Shown piece by piece: positions 49,483-63,820 of a stretch of DNA of 64,000 bases. Where the stretch lies: positions 1-64,000 of the forward strand of contig JAFQJL010000019.1 in the NCBI GenBank assembly GCA_017414965.1, written 5' to 3'. Under the pieces are notes generated by a model. That model was not told the origin of the DNA and ran no database searches. It was given only the letters and a program-made list of their open reading frames with translations. The stretch's first letter is position 1. The number at the start of each line of letters is the position of its first letter. This DNA is from Clostridia bacterium. Its GTDB lineage: Bacteria > Bacillota > Clostridia > Oscillospirales > Acutalibacteraceae. The position numbers and the translations under genes were made by a program.

Positions 49483-50433
49483 ATGGGATTGTTCAGTCGT
49501 TGGGGCGAGCGCCAGCTTCGCGCCGGCAAGGGTGTGTCCAAGGATGCACCGAAGAAAAAGGCGTTTTTCGTCTTTTTTGAGATTCTGGCACGAAAATTTT
49601 GGAAGCTCGGCACCGCGAATCTGCTGTACGTAGCGTGTTCGCTGCCGGTGGTTACGCGCGGTCTGTCGGACGTTGGTCTGACCTTTATTACCCGCAGCTA
49701 CGTGCGCGAGAAGCACGCATTTATTGCCTCGGATTTCTGGGATACCATTAAGAAAAACTGGAAACAGGCGTTGCCCATCGGCATTATCAATCTGCTGGTG
49801 ACGGCATTGATCGTGCTGTCGCTGTCGATTTACGGTCAGCAGGTATCCACCAATACGCTCTCGATGATCGGGTTCGGTATCAGTATGAGCGTGTACATCG
49901 TGTTTACGGTGATGAAATATTACATCCCGCTGCTGACCATCACGTTCCGCTATAATATCCGCAAGATCTACAAGATGGCGTTTTATTTGACGGGACTCGG
50001 CTGGAAGCCGAATCTGGTGGTTTCGGGCGTGCTGATTTTGTGCTACGCGATCCTGTTTTCGATTTTGTATTTCGTGTCGTACAATATGCTGGGCGTGATT
50101 ATGGTCATTTTGATCTACGTGCTCATTTTCCCGGCGTTCCGTTCGTTCTTGATCCAGTTCTGTATTTTTCCGGTAATCAAGCAGTATATCATTGATCCGT
50201 ACTATGCCCAGCATCCCGACGAGGACAAGGATAAGCGTCGCGATTTGGGGCTGGAGGTCGAAGAGGATGCGGTCGACGAGGAGGAAGTGATCTTCGTCGA
50301 TCGCGGTGAGACCAAGCCGGAAGAAGAACAGGAAGTCAAAGCCAATGCCGGTCGCTCCATTCCGCGTCAGTATTCGGCGGAGGAGATGCGTCGCATCCGC
50401 CGTCACGTCGAGGATGACGACGATACCATTTAA
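49483..50433 (+). CDS. DUF624 (YesL-like) membrane protein
   Basis: 316 residues. The pattern FFEILARKFWKLGTANLLYVACSLPVVT... is DUF624-like, with about five helices up to residue 245, followed by a long cytoplasmic acidic tail (DEDKDKRRDLGLEVEEDAVDEEEVIFVD...). YesL-type proteins are often near sugar ABC transporters, but none is here. AAAGAGGAAC precedes ATG 49483. Function unknown. Confidence 0.82.
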   Translation: MGLFSRWGERQLRAGKGVSKDAPKKKAFFVFFEILARKFWKLGTANLLYVACSLPVVTRGLSDVGLTFITRSYVREKHAFIASDFWDTIKKNWKQALPIGIINLLVTALIVLSLSIYGQQVSTNTLSMIGFGISMSVYIVFTVMKYYIPLLTITFRYNIRKIYKMAFYLTGLGWKPNLVVSGVLILCYAILFSILYFVSYNMLGVIMVILIYVLIFPAFRSFLIQFCIFPVIKQYIIDPYYAQHPDEDKDKRRDLGLEVEEDAVDEEEVIFVDRGETKPEEEQEVKANAGRSIPRQYSAEEMRRIRRHVEDDDDTI

Positions 50434-50440
50434 ATAACAT

Positions 50441-50476
50441 AAAAAAAGATCCGATGGCACGCCATCGGATCTTTTT

Positions 50477-50478
<2 letters not shown>
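50441..50478. terminator. Shared terminator of the DUF624 gene and the atp operon
   Basis: GATCCGATGGC / GCCATCGGATC stem with A7 and T7 runs on both sides, between convergent genes. Confidence 0.95.
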
Positions 50479-52961
<2,483 letters not shown>

Positions 52962-52965
52962 ACGA

Positions 52966-54455
<1,490 letters not shown>

Positions 54456-54459
<4 letters not shown>

Positions 54460-54986
54460 CCGTTCATCACATCCTTCATCTCGCGTAGGCGATGTCGTAA
54501 GCTACCGTCTAATACCTGACCGTCCAATTCCACGATCAGACCGCCGAGTACCGTCGGATCGACGGTGTATTCGGCTTGTATGCGGCGGTGATAGACCGCC
54601 TCCAATTTGGCTTCAAGACGGGCTTTTTGGTCGTCGGAGAGCGCCACGGCGGCGCGAATCCGGGCGACCGAAATTCGTTGGGAAGCGTCCCACAGCGCCT
54701 TGTATTCGTTGGCGGCCTCCTCAAAATACGGTATCCGTCCCTTTTCGCACAAGAGCAGCAAAAACGACAGCACGTGCGTCGGGACGGCATCGCCGAAAGC
54801 GGCGGTGATCGCCGCGGTGCGCTCTCGCAAGGGAACGTTGGGGGAGGCGAGAAACGGCAGGTAATCGGGGTTTTCGTCAAACGCCGATCGCACCGTTTCC
54901 AGTCCGGCTAAAAACGCCTGCTCGGCAGATTGCTCGCCGGCGAGCAAAAACAGAGCCGCGCCGTATTCTTTACCGATATCAGTCAT
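54456..54986 (-). CDS. atpH: ATP synthase delta subunit
   Basis: 176 residues. [19 protein letters not shown] and the C-terminal [29 protein letters not shown] are typical of the OSCP/delta peripheral-stalk subunit. ATG 54986, after AGGTGAC, is preferred to GTG 54995. Overlaps the atpF end. Confidence 0.95.
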
Positions 54987-55485
54987 CGCCGTCACCTATT
55001 TTCTCAATAAACGAGTCGATAAGCGCGCGATGATCGTCCGTTTTCAGTTCGCGCTCCAGCATTTTTTCTGCCAGTGCACCCGATACCTCGACGATCTCCT
55101 TCTTGATGCCCTCGGTGGCCTTTTGACGTTCCAACGCGGCTTCGGTCTGCGCCGACCGCACCAGTTCCTCGGCCTTTTGCTGAGCCTCGGCTACCAGCGT
55201 GTCGCCGCGACGGTGAGCGCGCTCGGTCGCCGTACGCAGAATTTCCTCCGCCTGCGCATCGGCAGAAGCGAGGGTTTCCTCCCACTGTCGACGGCTTTCG
55301 GCGGCGTCGGTTTCTGCTTTACGGGCGGCATCGTACTGCGCTTCCAACTCGCTCTCGCGCTTGGCGAGAATGTTTTTTACCGGCTTATACAAGAATTTCT
55401 TGACCAGCAAAAACAGCAAGACAAGGTTGGCAAGAGAGATCAATATCTGCCATAGATTGACAGAAATGACGTCCAATGTTTGCAT
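54979..55485 (-). CDS. atpF: ATP synthase b subunit
   Basis: 168 residues: one N-terminal membrane helix (LWQILISLANLVLLFLLVKKFLYKPV) and a long charged coiled coil. It forms the peripheral stalk with delta. Only one b-type gene is present. Start ATG 55485 lies 15 bp after atpE. Confidence 0.95.
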   Translation of the reverse strand: MQTLDVISVNLWQILISLANLVLLFLLVKKFLYKPVKNILAKRESELEAQYDAARKAETDAAESRRQWEETLASADAQAEEILRTATERAHRRGDTLVAEAQQKAEELVRSAQTEAALERQKATEGIKKEIVEVSGALAEKMLERELKTDDHRALIDSFIEKIGDGDD

Positions 55486-55500
55486 AGGCTACTCCTATCA

Positions 55501-56687
<1,187 letters not shown>

Positions 56688-56717
56688 ACGCATACACCTC
56701 CGAAAAACAGGGGTCCA

Positions 56718-57098
56718 TCAATCTTTGTGAAACAGCGGTCGCATCGCGATGGCAATGCGCGGGAAAAACAGCGAGATCAGCACCGCCCATGTGTTGAATA
56801 CCGGTAACAGCACGCCGATCAACGCCACCACCAACAACATCAGGTTGCGGTAAAGCTGCGAGACCTTGGCGGCGGATTGGGCGTCCTTTTCCTCTTTTTG
56901 CAAGGCGTTTTGCACCGTGATTCCCATCAACAGAAAATTGAGCACCGCCACGCCGCCGCCCAACAGATTGCCCAGCAAAGCGGTGTAATCCCATGCGCGC
57001 AACACCAAAAATACCGCTTGCATAAGAGCACTGAAAATCAGTACCCACAACGCGATGTACTTGGTTTCTTTTAAAACGGTCGGATCGATCTTTTTCAT
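56718..57098 (-). CDS. atpI: AtpI-like ATP synthase assembly protein
   Basis: 126 residues, four hydrophobic helices, first gene of the atp operon. Hydrophobicity, size and position fit AtpI, which helps c-ring assembly and possibly Mg2+ or Na+ supply. Sequence identity cannot be judged by eye. TTAGGAG precedes ATG 57098. Confidence 0.75.
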   Translation of the reverse strand: MKKIDPTVLKETKYIALWVLIFSALMQAVFLVLRAWDYTALLGNLLGGGVAVLNFLLMGITVQNALQKEEKDAQSAAKVSQLYRNLMLLVVALIGVLLPVFNTWAVLISLFFPRIAIAMRPLFHKD

Positions 57099-57120
57099 AA
57101 CAAATCTCCTAAAAATACCG

Positions 57121-57165
57121 AAAAAAACACAAGGGAACCAAGCCCCTCAGACAGCTGGTTCCCTT
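57121..57165 (-). terminator. Leader terminator/attenuator of the atp operon
   Basis: On the minus strand AAGGGAACCA / TGGTTCCCTT (57131-57165) is followed by GTG and seven T. It lies between the atp promoter and atpI, so atp transcription must pass through it. Confidence 0.8.
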
Positions 57166-57187
57166 TTGACAATATTAATCTTTACTA

Positions 57188-57216
57188 ATTATACCGATTT
57201 ATGCATAAAGAGTCAA
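57188..57216 (-). promoter_or_regulatory. atp operon promoter
   Basis: Minus-strand TTGACT (57211-57216), 17 bp, TATAAT (57188-57193). Confidence 0.92.
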
Positions 57217-57239
57217 TTATTTTTTGAATTTTTTTCCAA

Positions 57240-57941
57240 TCAAATAAAGAACTTGCGCTCCATCGCCAGTCGAGCCGGTCGGCAGATGCCCAAAAAGATC
57301 AAGAGCCCGCCCAGCAGACTCAACACCACCAGCGGATACAGCGACCAGCCGGCGCCTTTGGTGTAGTTAAAGGTGGCGGTCAGCAGGTATTCCACCAACA
57401 GCATAAACGAGCCGAGTGCCACAAACGCGCCGCCGAAAATATACAGTTGTCCGCGGCGGAGATAATGCAACAGCGTAACCGTGGCGGTCACGATCAGCGC
57501 AATGCCGCCGGTGACCGGCAGGGCGAAGGGGAGAAACCAACCGCCGCCGGTGGCGAGGTCGATATACAAGAGATACAAGGCGACCGCCGCAAAATCGCAG
57601 GGGACAAAGATCACCGGATTGGGATGCTTAAACCAAGTGGGAAGGATCGCGATGATGTATATCAGCAGAAGCGCCCCGATGACGTAGCCGGACCACGTCA
57701 CCGTGCCGCTGAGCTGGCGGTCACACAACCACACGATCAGCATCGGTGCCAGCCACAAAATCGTGAGAATGCCTTGCGTCCAGAGATTGCCGGTCACCTC
57801 GATCGGTTTGGTCTGGCGCGGATACAATTCCTCACCGGCAGTACGGGTGAGATCCGGATGATAGGCGCGCGTACCGCAAAGCGGACACGTCTGTTCGGTA
57901 TCGGCGAGCTTGACGCCGCAGTTTGCACAATACACGGTCAT
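57240..57941 (-). CDS. Zinc-ribbon membrane protein (DUF6320-like)
   Basis: 233 residues. N-terminal zinc ribbon CANCGVKLADTEQTCPLCG (residues 5-23), then six or so membrane helices. This looks like DUF6320. Its start overlaps the stop of the hydrolase-acyltransferase gene by 4 bases, so the two are translated together and probably act together at the membrane. No catalytic motif of its own. Confidence 0.8.
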   Translation of the reverse strand: MTVYCANCGVKLADTEQTCPLCGTRAYHPDLTRTAGEELYPRQTKPIEVTGNLWTQGILTILWLAPMLIVWLCDRQLSGTVTWSGYVIGALLLIYIIAILPTWFKHPNPVIFVPCDFAAVALYLLYIDLATGGGWFLPFALPVTGGIALIVTATVTLLHYLRRGQLYIFGGAFVALGSFMLLVEYLLTATFNYTKGAGWSLYPLVVLSLLGGLLIFLGICRPARLAMERKFFI

Positions 57942-60112
57942 TCTCCTTTCTGGTTGGGGTGGTTGCTCTGCACCTCGGCAGACAACCCCATCTCACGCAA
58001 CACGCAGTAGAAGCGGTATTCCAGCTCCGATTCCCGAATGTTGCGGATGAAATTAATATACAGCGAATCGCCGTAGGATAGCACGCCGCAGTTGTACGGC
58101 GCGGTTGCCTGTACACCGAGGATGAAATCCAGTCGCTCCACAAACGGCTGCATCTCCTTGGGAAGCTTCACCGCGCCCAAATTGGACAGCGTCAGGCAGG
58201 ATTTGCGCTCGCCGACCGAGTCAAAGATGGCTTTCATCACGATGTTTTTCACAAAAAGCGGCATCACGCGCACCGCCATAATGCGTTCGCTGTTGACGTT
58301 GGTGGCGATCTTCATGCTCATCTGCTTAGGTGTGATCTCGGCGCCCATATGGCTTTTGATGACCTGGCAGATCTCCTCAAAGGTATATTCGCCCAGTTGC
58401 GGCAGGATCTCCGGTGTGGTATACATCGCAAAATTCCGCATGGTTTTGCTGTGAAACAGCGGGCGCAGATTAACCGGCAACAGCACCTTGATGGGTTTCC
58501 GTCGCTTTTGCGAGGGGATACGCTCTTTCTGGATCTGTTGCATCGCCTGCATCATAGCGGCGCAGAGGAAAGTGGTCAGGCTGACGCCGTATTCGTGCGC
58601 CTTGGCAAGCACCTCCTGCACCGACAGGCGCAGACAGGTGACGTGCAGGTGATCGGTCGGCTCGGGCGTGCCGGTCAGCCGCCACGCTGTGTTTTCCTTG
58701 CGGGAGGCGTTGATCGTGCCGGCGTGTTGCTGGAAGCTGTCCTCCAGTTCTTCCTCGGTCGGCTCTTCCAAGCGGCCGAGCACGCCGCATTCGGCAGGGA
58801 TATGCACGCCGTATTTTTGTTGGAGATACTCGGCGGTCAGGCTTTTCAAAAAGACCAACGCGCCGTTGCCGTCGGTGAGCGAGTGGAAAAACTCCACCGC
58901 CAGACGGCGACCGTACACGATCACGCGAAACGCGCATCGCCGTGTCTCGTCGCGGGACATCCGCGTCAGCGGGAAGCTGTTTTCTTGCCGAATTTCCGGC
59001 ACTTCCGACACTTGCTGCAGATAGTACCAGAACACACCGCGACGCAAGCGGACGGCGATAGAGGGGAAACGGCGGATGGTGATATCCAACGCTGTTCGTA
59101 AAACATCGACGTCGATGTCTTCGGTGAGGGTGGCGGACAAGCGGAACACGTTGCTCCAGTTTTGCCGCCGCGCCGCCGGATAGATCTTGGCGGCGTTGTC
59201 CAACGGCAACCACCGCAGCTTGTTTTCCTGCGCCATTTCTTGGTTGAGGAACTGGTCGATGACTCGCAGATCCTTGCGATCCTCCGCCAGTCCGTACAAC
59301 AGATACCCGTGCCAACGCTCAGGCGCGACCAGCAGTCGGCTCTGGCAACCGGCTTCCAACAGTCGCCGGTGGAGCTCGCGGGCATCGTCGAGCAAGATCT
59401 CGTCACCGCCCACAAAGATCAACGAGGGCGGCAGCTCGGATAAATCGGCAAACAGCGGCGAAACCAACGGATCGGTGCGGTCGGCGGTGTAGCTGTCCGC
59501 AAAGAAATTCAACAGCTCGGCCGATAGCGACGGATCGGCGGCGCGATTGTCGATATACGAGTCGCCGGAAGCGGTCAGATCGGTCCATGGAGAAATGGTG
59601 ATAATGCCGCAGGGAAGCGGCAATCCGGCGGCTTTGAGCCGCAGACATAGCGCGTAACACAACCCGCCACCGGCGCTTTCACCGCAGACGGTGATGTGGG
59701 AGGCCGGATACCCCTTGTCCAACAGGTAGCGGTAGGCTTCCACCGCGTCGTCAAGGGCGGCCGGAAACCGATGCTCCGGCGCCAGCCGATACGCCGCACC
59801 AAACACGCGGGTGCCGGTCTGCGCCGCCAGCATCGAGCCGAAGCCGGCGGCATACTCGGTGCCGCCGCAGGTATAACCGCCGCCGTGCAGATACAAAATC
59901 ACGCCCTCGCGACGTTGATCGCGGGGCACAATCCAGATGCCGCGGAAGTTTTCAAACGCGTGCTCTTTGGTCAACACCTGTTCGCGATAGCGCGATTCGG
60001 TGAGCTCGCCGATCTTATCTTGTGCCTTGCGAATGGTTTTGAGCGAGCAACTGCTCAGCAACGGTTTGAGCATATTCAGTTGTTTTCGGATGGCTTTGGC
60101 TGATAACGGCAT
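57938..60112 (-). CDS. Fused alpha/beta hydrolase and condensation-type acyltransferase
   Basis: 724 residues. About 1-300 is an HSL/acetylesterase-like hydrolase: oxyanion LHGGGYTCGG, nucleophile CGESAGGG, Asp region TDPLVSPLF, His in WHGYLLYG. About 310-724 resembles alcohol acetyltransferase/condensation enzymes: FFHSLTDGNGA gives the HxxxDG active site, and DSVGERKSCLTLSNLGAV comes later. In related genomes I would expect two separate genes. It may move an acyl chain on or off a lipid or glycolipid. ATG 60112, after AAGAGGA, is chosen over an earlier start. Confidence 0.85.
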   Translation of the reverse strand: MPLSAKAIRKQLNMLKPLLSSCSLKTIRKAQDKIGELTESRYREQVLTKEHAFENFRGIWIVPRDQRREGVILYLHGGGYTCGGTEYAAGFGSMLAAQTGTRVFGAAYRLAPEHRFPAALDDAVEAYRYLLDKGYPASHITVCGESAGGGLCYALCLRLKAAGLPLPCGIITISPWTDLTASGDSYIDNRAADPSLSAELLNFFADSYTADRTDPLVSPLFADLSELPPSLIFVGGDEILLDDARELHRRLLEAGCQSRLLVAPERWHGYLLYGLAEDRKDLRVIDQFLNQEMAQENKLRWLPLDNAAKIYPAARRQNWSNVFRLSATLTEDIDVDVLRTALDITIRRFPSIAVRLRRGVFWYYLQQVSEVPEIRQENSFPLTRMSRDETRRCAFRVIVYGRRLAVEFFHSLTDGNGALVFLKSLTAEYLQQKYGVHIPAECGVLGRLEEPTEEELEDSFQQHAGTINASRKENTAWRLTGTPEPTDHLHVTCLRLSVQEVLAKAHEYGVSLTTFLCAAMMQAMQQIQKERIPSQKRRKPIKVLLPVNLRPLFHSKTMRNFAMYTTPEILPQLGEYTFEEICQVIKSHMGAEITPKQMSMKIATNVNSERIMAVRVMPLFVKNIVMKAIFDSVGERKSCLTLSNLGAVKLPKEMQPFVERLDFILGVQATAPYNCGVLSYGDSLYINFIRNIRESELEYRFYCVLREMGLSAEVQSNHPNQKGE

Positions 60113-60146
60113 AACAGATCCTCTTAACAACAAAAATTACCTATTT

Positions 60147-60175
60147 AGTATACACGAAAGCGGGCGGAATGTCAA
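60147..60175 (-). promoter_or_regulatory. Promoter of the hydrolase-acyltransferase operon
   Basis: Minus-strand TTGACA (60170-60175), 17 bp, TATACT (60147-60152). Confidence 0.9.
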
Positions 60176-60210
60176 CGAAACGGCCAATCTTAAACACCTG
60201 TAAAGTCACG

Positions 60211-60243
60211 AAAAAACGGCAGTATGATAAGCATACTGCCGTT
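60211..60243 (-). terminator. HAD gene terminator
   Basis: Minus-strand AACGGCAGTATG / CATACTGCCGTT stem followed by TTTT, just after the HAD stop. Confidence 0.93.
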
Positions 60244-60248
60244 AGAAA

Positions 60249-60962
60249 TCACGAGGCGTCCGGCAACGCGCAGATCCACGCATACAGATCGTCGAAATGA
60301 CCGTGAGGATAGGCGGAGAGATCGCGTTCCTTGCGGTTGATGATCAGATCGGTCAGCAGCCAGCCGTCGATGCCGGCGGCACGGGCGGCCTCCATATCCT
60401 CCTCGACGTCGTTGCCGACCATCGCGCAATCGGCGGGAGTCAGGCCGCGAAGCGAGAGAATCTCCCGATAATAAGCGGGATTCGGCTTGCAAAAATGGGC
60501 GTTTTCAAAGTGGGTGATCCACTCGAAATCTGCCGGATCCAAGCCGGCCCACCGCAGCCGATGATGCTGTGCGCTCTCCGGAAAAACCGGATTGGTTGCC
60601 AGAATCAGACGGTAGCCTTTTTCCTTTAATTTGGCGATGCAAGCCGCCGCTGTCGGATGGGCGGTCACCTGCGCAGAGATGCGGTCGAATTCGGTTTCAT
60701 AAAAGCGGTCGAATACCGAGGTATCGCCGTCCCAATCGGGAAAACCGGCACGCATTTCCTCCCAGAACCGCGCGGCATTGCTGGCGCCGCCGTCGTTTTT
60801 GATCATCGCTTTGATGCCGCGCCACAACACCGTCGTCAGTTCTTCTTTCGAAAAACCGAGCGTGGCGGCAAACGCCGTTAATTCTTTAAAATAATGGTGG
60901 ACGAACACGTCCAGATCCAACGGCAACAGCGTGCCGTCCATATCAAACAGTATGGCTTTCAT
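60249..60962 (-). CDS. HAD-family phosphatase
   Basis: 237 residues. MKAILFDMDGTLLPLD (nucleophile Asp), LATNP (motif II), and CKPNPAYYREIL with MVGNDVEEDMEAARAAGIDGW (motifs III and IV) define a phosphoglycolate-phosphatase-like HAD enzyme. Substrate unknown. CAAAGGAG precedes ATG 60962; GTG 60971 overlaps that site. A TATAAT lies upstream without a good -35. Confidence 0.92.
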   Translation of the reverse strand: MKAILFDMDGTLLPLDLDVFVHHYFKELTAFAATLGFSKEELTTVLWRGIKAMIKNDGGASNAARFWEEMRAGFPDWDGDTSVFDRFYETEFDRISAQVTAHPTAAACIAKLKEKGYRLILATNPVFPESAQHHRLRWAGLDPADFEWITHFENAHFCKPNPAYYREILSLRGLTPADCAMVGNDVEEDMEAARAAGIDGWLLTDLIINRKERDLSAYPHGHFDDLYAWICALPDAS

Positions 60963-61023
60963 CCGTGTCACTCCTTTGAGGAGGATTATACCACAGATTT
61001 TTCCAAAAAGCCATAGGTAAAAT

Positions 61024-61728
61024 TTAAAGAGTGGCCATCTCCATATTTTCTCGCAGACGGCGGATGATTTTCTTTTCCAGGCGCGAAATATACGATTGCG
61101 AGATGCCCAGCAGATCAGCCACTTCCTTTTGTGTGTGCTCTTTCACGCCATCCATACCAAATCGCATACGGATGATCTCCTGCTCGCGCGGCGTGAGTTC
61201 GGCGACAAACTGGCGCAGCAGCGCCTTTTCGGTCGCGCGCTCCAGCGGCTGATTGACCACGTCTGGCTCGCTTCCCAGTACGTCCGACAGACAAAGCTCG
61301 TTGCCGTTCCAGTCGATGTTTAACGGCTCGTCGATGGACATTTCGTTGCGCAGCGGCGCGGTTTTTCGAAGCACCATTAAGATTTCGTTTTCAATGCAGC
61401 GAGAGGAATACGTAGCAAGCTTAATTTGTCGGGTTGGGCAGAAGGTGTTGACCGCTTTGATAAGACCGATGGTGCCGATGGAAATGAGATCCTCGATGCC
61501 GATGCCGGAATTTTCAAATTTCCGCGCAATATACACCACCAACCGCAGATTGCGCGTAATGAGCAGCTCGCGCGCGTCGGCGTCGCCCTCGGCGGCACGC
61601 AGCAGCGCGGCGGTTTCCTCCTCCGGCGATAACGGTTGGGGGAGCGTGTCAAAGCCGTTTATGTAAAGCAGTTCGTGCGAGGGAAAAAAGCGGGAAAGCC
61701 ACGCCTTTAAACGAAGATACCACGTCAT
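61024..61728 (-). CDS. sigE: Sporulation sigma factor SigE (pro-form)
   Basis: 234 residues. The N-terminal hydrophobic pro-sequence ([30 protein letters not shown]) is followed by region 2 ([34 protein letters not shown]) and region 4 ([43 protein letters not shown]). SigE drives early mother-cell genes after cleavage by SpoIIGA. Its start overlaps spoIIGA (ATGA), the standard spoIIG operon. Confidence 0.97.
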   Translation of the reverse strand: MTWYLRLKAWLSRFFPSHELLYINGFDTLPQPLSPEEETAALLRAAEGDADARELLITRNLRLVVYIARKFENSGIGIEDLISIGTIGLIKAVNTFCPTRQIKLATYSSRCIENEILMVLRKTAPLRNEMSIDEPLNIDWNGNELCLSDVLGSEPDVVNQPLERATEKALLRQFVAELTPREQEIIRMRFGMDGVKEHTQKEVADLLGISQSYISRLEKKIIRRLRENMEMATL

Positions 61729-62582
61729 ACGGTTGCCGTCCTTTCTGTCTGTAAAAGTTGGATCACTGGATCGCCGATCACCGCTTGAATTTCACCGCCT
61801 AAGCGGTCGACTACCGCCAGATAAACGCCGGTGATGTTTTGCGGTGCGTGAGTGCCGACCTGTGCGGTCAGTTTATCCGGTCGAAACGCTGGGCACAGCG
61901 CTTCACCGGCGGCGGTGCGGTAGGGGATCAGCCGAAAGCCTTGCGCCGCGGCACTCACTGCGTCGGAGGGCGCTTCCCAGCCGCCGAGTGCAGATCGTTC
62001 CACCACGATAATGCCGGCACCGCTGTACCCCTCGGTCAGCAGATTGCCGCTGTCGTAAAACGCATAAAATTGGGCGGTTTTGCCGCCAAACTCCGCGGTG
62101 ATGCGGTAGGTGTGGCGCGCTAAGCGGCGCGGTCGTGCCCAATGCTCGAACAGCGAGAGCGCTCCGTAGCTGACGACGGTACATATCACCAGCGTGATTG
62201 GAGGAATATCGTAGTAGACGGTGCCGTTGATCACCTGAAATCCGATGGGCGAAAACAGTTTGACCAGTAGCGTACAGGCGCCGGAAAGTCCGGCCGAAAG
62301 CAGATAGAGTGTGCCAAGTGTTTTGCCAAACAACGCCCAGCTGCGCCAAGCGAAAGCGGTGCGCACCATCGCGGCGGCTACCGCCACGTCGAACAGGAAT
62401 TGTCCCCACCACGGCAGGGGAGGCAGCAGCACCACGCCGGCCGAAACTGCGCCGATCATCGCCGCGACGATGCGTCGCCAGCGGCGGTGCGGCAGGTGTT
62501 GCCACGCGGCCGTGGCGGTGAGCAGCAGAAAATCAATCAACAGGTTGAGAGCCAACAAGACGTCCAGATAGATCACCGGCAA
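61725..62582 (-). CDS. spoIIGA: Sporulation sigma-E factor-processing peptidase SpoIIGA
   Basis: 285 residues. Five N-terminal membrane helices ([23 protein letters not shown]...) and a C-terminal aspartic-protease domain with the [11 protein letters not shown] motif holding the catalytic Asp. It cleaves pro-SigE after engulfment starts. TTG 62582 is 7 bases after AAGAAGGG and is preferred to the longer 5' frame. It forms the spoIIG operon with sigE. Confidence 0.93.
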   Translation of the reverse strand: MPVIYLDVLLALNLLIDFLLLTATAAWQHLPHRRWRRIVAAMIGAVSAGVVLLPPLPWWGQFLFDVAVAAAMVRTAFAWRSWALFGKTLGTLYLLSAGLSGACTLLVKLFSPIGFQVINGTVYYDIPPITLVICTVVSYGALSLFEHWARPRRLARHTYRITAEFGGKTAQFYAFYDSGNLLTEGYSGAGIIVVERSALGGWEAPSDAVSAAAQGFRLIPYRTAAGEALCPAFRPDKLTAQVGTHAPQNITGVYLAVVDRLGGEIQAVIGDPVIQLLQTERTATV

Positions 62583-62607
62583 CGGGCATCCCTTCTTTCT
62601 GTTTTTC

Positions 62608-62652
62608 AGTATATCGCTCCGGCGGTGAAAAAGAATGCCGAAGCGTGACGAG
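62608..62652 (-). promoter_or_regulatory. spoIIG promoter with tandem Spo0A boxes
   Basis: On the plus strand TGCCGAA (62636-62642) matches the Spo0A box TGNCGAA; TGACGAG (62646-62652) is 6 of 7 and repeats it 10 bp away. A minus-strand -10 TATACT (62608-62613) lies 22 bp downstream of the first box, as in B. subtilis spoIIG where Spo0A replaces a normally spaced -35. Confidence 0.7.
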
Positions 62653-62689
62653 GAAAAAAGATTTTTTTGCATAAATCGCGCGCGTGCGA

Positions 62690-62718
62690 TTGTAATTTGG
62701 AATCAGATATGATATAGT
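62690..62718 (+). promoter_or_regulatory. ispG promoter
   Basis: TTGTAA (62690-62695), 17 bp, TATAGT (62713-62718). Confidence 0.7.
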
Positions 62719-62754
62719 ATATGAGTATAAGTTTATTATAGGGGAGTGTTTGTC

Positions 62755-63804
62755 TTGGATACGAGGATCAGCAAAACCGTTTGGGTAGGCAACGTCGCGG
62801 TGGGCGGCGGTCATCCGATCTCGGTGCAGTCTATGCTCAACGTTCCGGCGACCGACGTGGAAGGCACCATTCGGCAGGCGCGGGAATTGCAGGCGGCCGG
62901 TGTGGAGATCCTGCGGACAGCCGTGCCGGATATGCAGGCGGTGCGGCTGGTGGCGGCGCTGAAAGAAGCGGTCGACGTGCCGATCGTGGCGGACATTCAC
63001 TTCGATTACCGGCTGGCGCTGGAATGTGCGGCCGCCGGTGTGGATAAGATCCGCATCAACCCCGGTAACATCGGCGACGACAGTCGCGTCAAGGCGGTGG
63101 CGGACGCTTGCCGTGCGCGCCGTATTCCCATTCGGATCGGCGTCAATTCCGGCTCGCTGGAGCAGCAGTTCTTGGAAAAATACGGACACCCCACCGCCGA
63201 GGCTATGCGCGACAGCGCGCTGTATCATGCCTCGCTGCTGGAGAAGTTTGATTTCACCGATATTGTGCTGTCTATCAAATCGTCCGACGTGCAGACGATG
63301 CGCCGCGCCTATCAGCTGACAGCGGCCGCGTGTGACTATCCGTTGCACGTCGGTGTGACCGAGGCGGGCACGCCGCGTATGGGCTTGCTCAAATCCGCTG
63401 CCGGCATCGGCTCGTTGCTGCTGGACGGCATTGGCGACACCATTCGCATCTCACTGACCGCTTCACCGGTCGAAGAGGTGAAGGCCGGTATCGATCTGCT
63501 CAAAGCGATCGGTCTGCGCACCGGCGGCGCCAATCTGGTCTCCTGCCCGACCTGCGGTCGCACGGCGATTGACCTGATCGGAATCGCCTCCGAGGTAGAG
63601 GAGCGCCTGCGGGGCGTGGATAAAGATATCACCGTAGCGGTGATGGGGTGCGTGGTCAACGGCCCCGGCGAAGCGCGCGAGGCGGATATCGGACTGGCCG
63701 GCGGAAAGGGCAAGGCGGTCATTTTCCGCAAAGGCGAAATTCTGCGAACGGTTTCCGAGGAGGAGGCCGTAGCGGCGTTGATGGAAGAAATCGAAAAATT
63801 ATGA
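62755..63804 (+). CDS. ispG: 4-hydroxy-3-methylbut-2-enyl diphosphate synthase (flavodoxin)
   Basis: 349 residues. TRISKTVWVGNVAVGGGHPISVQSMLN is the family start; NPGNIGD, the iron-sulfur SCPTCGRT and GCVVNGPGEA motifs follow. IspG carries out the penultimate step of the MEP isoprenoid pathway with a [4Fe-4S] cluster. GGGGAG is 8 bases before TTG 62755; GTG 62746 overlaps that site and is less likely. The usual ispC and rseP partners are not upstream; spoIIG is. Confidence 0.96.
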   Translation: MDTRISKTVWVGNVAVGGGHPISVQSMLNVPATDVEGTIRQARELQAAGVEILRTAVPDMQAVRLVAALKEAVDVPIVADIHFDYRLALECAAAGVDKIRINPGNIGDDSRVKAVADACRARRIPIRIGVNSGSLEQQFLEKYGHPTAEAMRDSALYHASLLEKFDFTDIVLSIKSSDVQTMRRAYQLTAAACDYPLHVGVTEAGTPRMGLLKSAAGIGSLLLDGIGDTIRISLTASPVEEVKAGIDLLKAIGLRTGGANLVSCPTCGRTAIDLIGIASEVEERLRGVDKDITVAVMGCVVNGPGEAREADIGLAGGKGKAVIFRKGEILRTVSEEEAVAALMEEIEKL

Positions 63805-63820
63805 AATGGGATCAAGTGGA

